Below, in pieces: positions 61,122 to 64,000 of a stretch of 64,000 nt of DNA. The translations under genes were made by a program, and so were the position numbers. The stretch covers positions 70,119,396 to 70,183,395 of the forward strand of contig JASDDO010000016.1 of assembly GCA_030015575.1 (NCBI GenBank), written 5' to 3'. Origin of the DNA: Agapanthus africanus. Taxonomy: Eukaryota > Streptophyta > Magnoliopsida > Asparagales > Amaryllidaceae. The notes below the pieces were generated by a model that ran no database searches, was not told the origin of the DNA, and saw only the letters and a list, made by a program, of their open reading frames with translations. The first letter of the stretch is position 1; each line of letters opens with the position of its first letter.

Positions 61122-63382
61122 TGTTGGAGATAGTGCCCTCAGAGTCAATTATTGGATCAAAGGCACGTGATTGCAATGATTGAGAGAGGACCTATCCCGG
61201 TAGGACAGTCTTGCTCGAGATGATAGTATGCTATCTGGTTTACCTTTATCATCGTGTACTGCTTTAGGTGACCTGACAGGTCGCTATTGCACGTTGATAG
61301 AGCCCCTAGGATTCTTGCTTGACTGCCAGCAGTATGAGGGCGATCATATAAGTGAGAGCTGGAGTCTATAAGCACATCCTTAAAAGGTCCCTAGTCGTAG
61401 GAGTTTCGAGACAGGGCATCGATTCTCCAGAGTAGACTAGTGTATACAGTTGAGACCCCGACGAGGGGCGGTGGCCGGTCTCACAAGCCACTGGTGTCAG
61501 TTGGTTCACCTAAGATGTATACAGGTGCTCATTGGGTTATGAGTACACCGGACAGGACTCGCCGGGAACATGCTAGTTGGTCTTATACCTGACGTCAGAT
61601 AGCAGTTCCCAGGTGACATGTGTACAGGTTAGTTCATCGACCTGGGGATCGTCATTTGTCTCGTGTGAGTTCCCACTGTACTTTGATTACAACCCTACCA
61701 CGGCTCAAAGGAGTCGTGCAAACAGGTTTTAGTTGGGTACAGTCCCGAGCCACATGGAGGCAGTGAGCGGATCTTCGGGGGTTTCGTCTCTCCCGGTATT
61801 GGGGGTGAGGTCGCGCTGTGTCTAGGAGAGCCATTACACAAAGACCTTGGCCAAGGCAGGAGATTTACTGGTAGGTATTCCAGTAGTATCTCAGGGTGTT
61901 CTGGGCTACACTCCGACACGACTTGTACCGCTTTTGGGGGTCTGACTTTTACCAACCCCCTAGGCCCGCCATGCGATGCTCATAGACGAACGGACCGGAC
62001 TGTACGGATATTGTCACTGACAGGCTCAGTTGGGTGTCGGGGTGAGCTTCCTCATCGACGTCCCTTTTGGTCAATAGCTGGTGGCCCGTCACGTATTGGC
62101 TTATACCTCTGACGTGCTAGTGGTTAAATCCACAGCCATTGTATTGACGAGTCTTTAGAGTCCACCACACTTTCAGTTACTCAAGCTTTCGGGCGAAACG
62201 CTGTAGAGGCCGTATGGAGATATGGCAGGGTCCGATCAGATACGTGCGGTATTGCACGGATCAGGATCGGACAGTTTTGTACTAGTGGCCGTATGGATAT
62301 ATGGCAGCGTTCGATCAGATACGTGCGGTATTGCACGGATCAGGATCGGACGGATTTTACTAGCCGGCTTTGGTTTAAGCCGGTCCTAGTTTAGTACAGT
62401 GTAGATTCTGTCTCTTTGCATTTGTATCCGGACGGAATACAGATGCGGGTGTGTATGCACAGTATGGGGGTTTTCCTGTAATTTATTACGGGACCAGTTT
62501 TCTAGAGTTGCCATTTTGCTTTCCGTTCCGGCCGGTTTTCCTTTGCTCTTTCCCGGCCGGACTTTTCTGATGGAGGGGGTAATTTGCAGTTTTGCAAATT
62601 ACATATTGTGGAGGTTTTATTTGTAAGATGGTTTATTATGAAAGCATCTTTTGATGCCTTTCTTATCCTTCATTATCATTTGCTTTATGTGATTAGATTT
62701 GATAAGAAGAGTTGATGTGAGTTTTGTGATGATTATGTCTTGGTTGTGGTCACCCTTCATTATCTCCTACACTCACCTCCCTTCATGTTTATGCTTCATA
62801 TTCATTCCTCCACCCTCTTGCTCTCACTTGATGAAATGGTTGAAAAAAAAAAAAAGAAAGAGAAGAAGAAAAGAAAAGAGAGAAAGAAAAAGATGAGAGC
62901 TTCACCATGAGAGTTTCATTCTTGATCATCTTTCCATGCTAGAAAAATGCAAGCACCATTTTTCTAGTCTTGATTCCTCCATCATCTTCAATGGCAACCA
63001 ACCCCAATGTGAGACATACATTCTACATTACATTCCCTACAGTATATCTTGAGCATGTCGAGTAGCCGGCTTCATGCGCGAGTTGCCTCGGTATTGAGGT
63101 GGGAGCCCGTAAAAGTACCCGGCTTCGTAGTGCCCTTTCCGACGAGGAGGAGACGGACGGAGATCCCGCGAGGAGATCGGAGTGGAGATGAAGACCGGAG
63201 GACTCGGATCGTATGGTATACTTCTCTACCCCCTCTCTAGTTAGCTTAGACTAGTTTAATGGCACGATCCGGGGTTTAGTGCGCGGTGGTGCCGGTTTGC
63301 TAAGTCCGCAAAAATTTAAGTTTACCACCGTTTCCGCGTTTGGCCGTCGGATTGACGGCCGGGGCGCCGCCGTGCACTTACA
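61122..63382 (+). repeat. Copia H 5' LTR
   Basis: 2261 bp, from TGTTGGAGATAG to GCACTTACA. It carries a tandem duplication (62208-62364), a purine-rich run (62840-62893) and a donor-like GGTATACTT near 63215. Confidence 0.9.
62208..62364 (+). repeat. Tandem duplication of about 78 bp in LTR H
   Basis: Two units, 62208-62286 and 62287-62364, each start GGCCGTATGGA and contain GTGCGGTATTGCAC, a small hairpin. Related LTRs have a single unit at this place, usually also with a hairpin. Confidence 0.88.
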
Positions 63383-63383
63383 G

Positions 63384-63395
63384 TGGTATCAGAGC
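63384..63395 (+). other. Copia H primer binding site
   Basis: TGGTATCAGAGC one base after the LTR. Confidence 0.92.
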
Positions 63396-64000
63396 CTCGC
63401 CATTAACATAGTCTAGCTTGGTGTAATGTGTTTTTCTGTTTCGATCGATCGAATGCTCCAAAACTGCATTTTAGTTCGAATCAGTTTCTGTTGAAAATTT
63501 TTGGTCTCGAAAAATTTTTCAGGTTGTAAAATATTGATGTACTAGGAAATCTAAGAGTTCTGTAAAAATTTGACGAAGTAACTCCACAGTGGGAGCGCGG
63601 AACCGCCGCGAAACCCCCCCTCGTGGGGCCCTTCCGCCGCGCACTATTCACATCACTTCACCAAATTTTTTCAGAGGCCTTTTGGGCTTAAAATATGGGT
63701 TTTGGAATATTAAAATTGGGCCCAGGATTTCTGTGAGTGCTACAGTTTTGATTGAGGGCCAACTTGTTAATTTTTGATCGATCGGAAAATTTTAAACACA
63801 TTTTTCACAGTATTTACATTATATCTGCGACCGTGAATGTCACTCGATCGGTAAATCCGGTCTAACTGCTATAGCCCGGTTAGACGGATTTGCGAACGTG
63901 ACTTTCACGTTGATGTTCTATGTTTATGCTGTGATGTTGCGGATCGGTCGTGGGGATAGCCTGGATGCAATGCTAGTACAGTGTTGTTGTATCATGTACA
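63396..64000 (+). other. Copia H leader, beginning
   Basis: It has paired GC palindromes (63595-63641), 211 nt after the PBS start, and an inverted repeat with arms near GTGAATGTCA and TGACTTTCAC (63832-63910). No frame of interest. Confidence 0.75.
63595..63641. repeat. Paired GC palindromes in copia H leader
   Basis: GCGCGGAACCGCCGCG (63595-63610) and CTTCCGCCGCGC (63630-63641), less perfect than in A or F. Confidence 0.72.

Larger units (their letters stand above)
61122..64000 (+). mobile_element. Copia element H, left part only
   Basis: A plus-strand copia element with a 5' LTR (61122-63382), PBS and leader that leaves the window at 64000. The LTR start resembles B and F. Its coding state cannot be seen. 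Confidence 0.88.

Overview
The window is plant nuclear DNA made entirely of nested LTR retrotransposons. I found no host gene, tRNA, rRNA or CRISPR array. It holds a Ty3/gypsy Athila-type element, a Tat/Ogre-type gag fragment, a Tekay/Del-type chromovirus with a very long LTR, and many copies of a related group of Ty1/copia elements with LTRs of about 2.0-2.3 kb and initiator-tRNA-Met primer sites. This points to pericentromeric or other gene-poor heterochromatin of a flowering plant. I could not identify the species.

Layout, with working letters for the elements. (1) 1-9667, minus strand: Athila-type element with an open pro-pol frame (959-4630), a gag with a premature stop (4631-6847), a leader, a PBS and one LTR (8084-9667). 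Its other LTR lies outside the window. (2) 9668-37724, minus strand: copia element B, split three times: by the Athila element at its left LTR, by copia C (12143-21939, plus strand, TSD AAAAC) inside its pol remnant, and by copia A (27417-37514, plus strand, TSD TGATG) inside its right LTR. A is the only copia copy here with an intact gag-pol frame; its 2033-bp LTRs differ at about 8 sites. (3) 37725-38892: a surviving piece of a Tat/Ogre-type gag (J) between two insertions. (4) 38893-39226: the start of a chromovirus-like LTR (I), cut by element D. (5) 39227-61121, plus strand: chromovirus D. Its roughly 3.9-kb 5' LTR is broken by solo copia LTR E (40250-42312, TSD GGTAG), full copia F (42933-52613, minus strand) and solo copia LTR G (54313-56472, TSD CATCT). 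Its internal region (57029-60903) is a wrecked gag-pol and its 3' LTR is cut at 61121. (6) 61122-64000, plus strand: 5' LTR, PBS and leader of copia H, which runs off the window.

Order of events read from the nesting: J is oldest; B and I entered J; D entered I; C, A and the Athila element entered B; E, F, G and H entered D. LTR divergence counted by eye agrees (B about 5%, C about 2-3%, A about 0.4%, F about 0.6%).

The most interesting signals lie in the roughly 2-kb untranslated leaders of the copia elements. There is a pair of GC palindromes about 210 nt after the PBS in all five copia leaders, and similar pairs in the Athila leader and LTR. About 440-450 nt after the PBS is an inverted repeat or hairpin. 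A long hairpin shows compensatory base changes between A and C and is duplicated only in B, C and F. A possible leader intron has its acceptor 12 nt before the A gag start. The A leader also shares a 45-bp block with the Athila leader. B, C and F have coding regions too damaged to be functional but share the same derived rearrangements, which suggests a non-autonomous group moved in trans, possibly by A-like elements.
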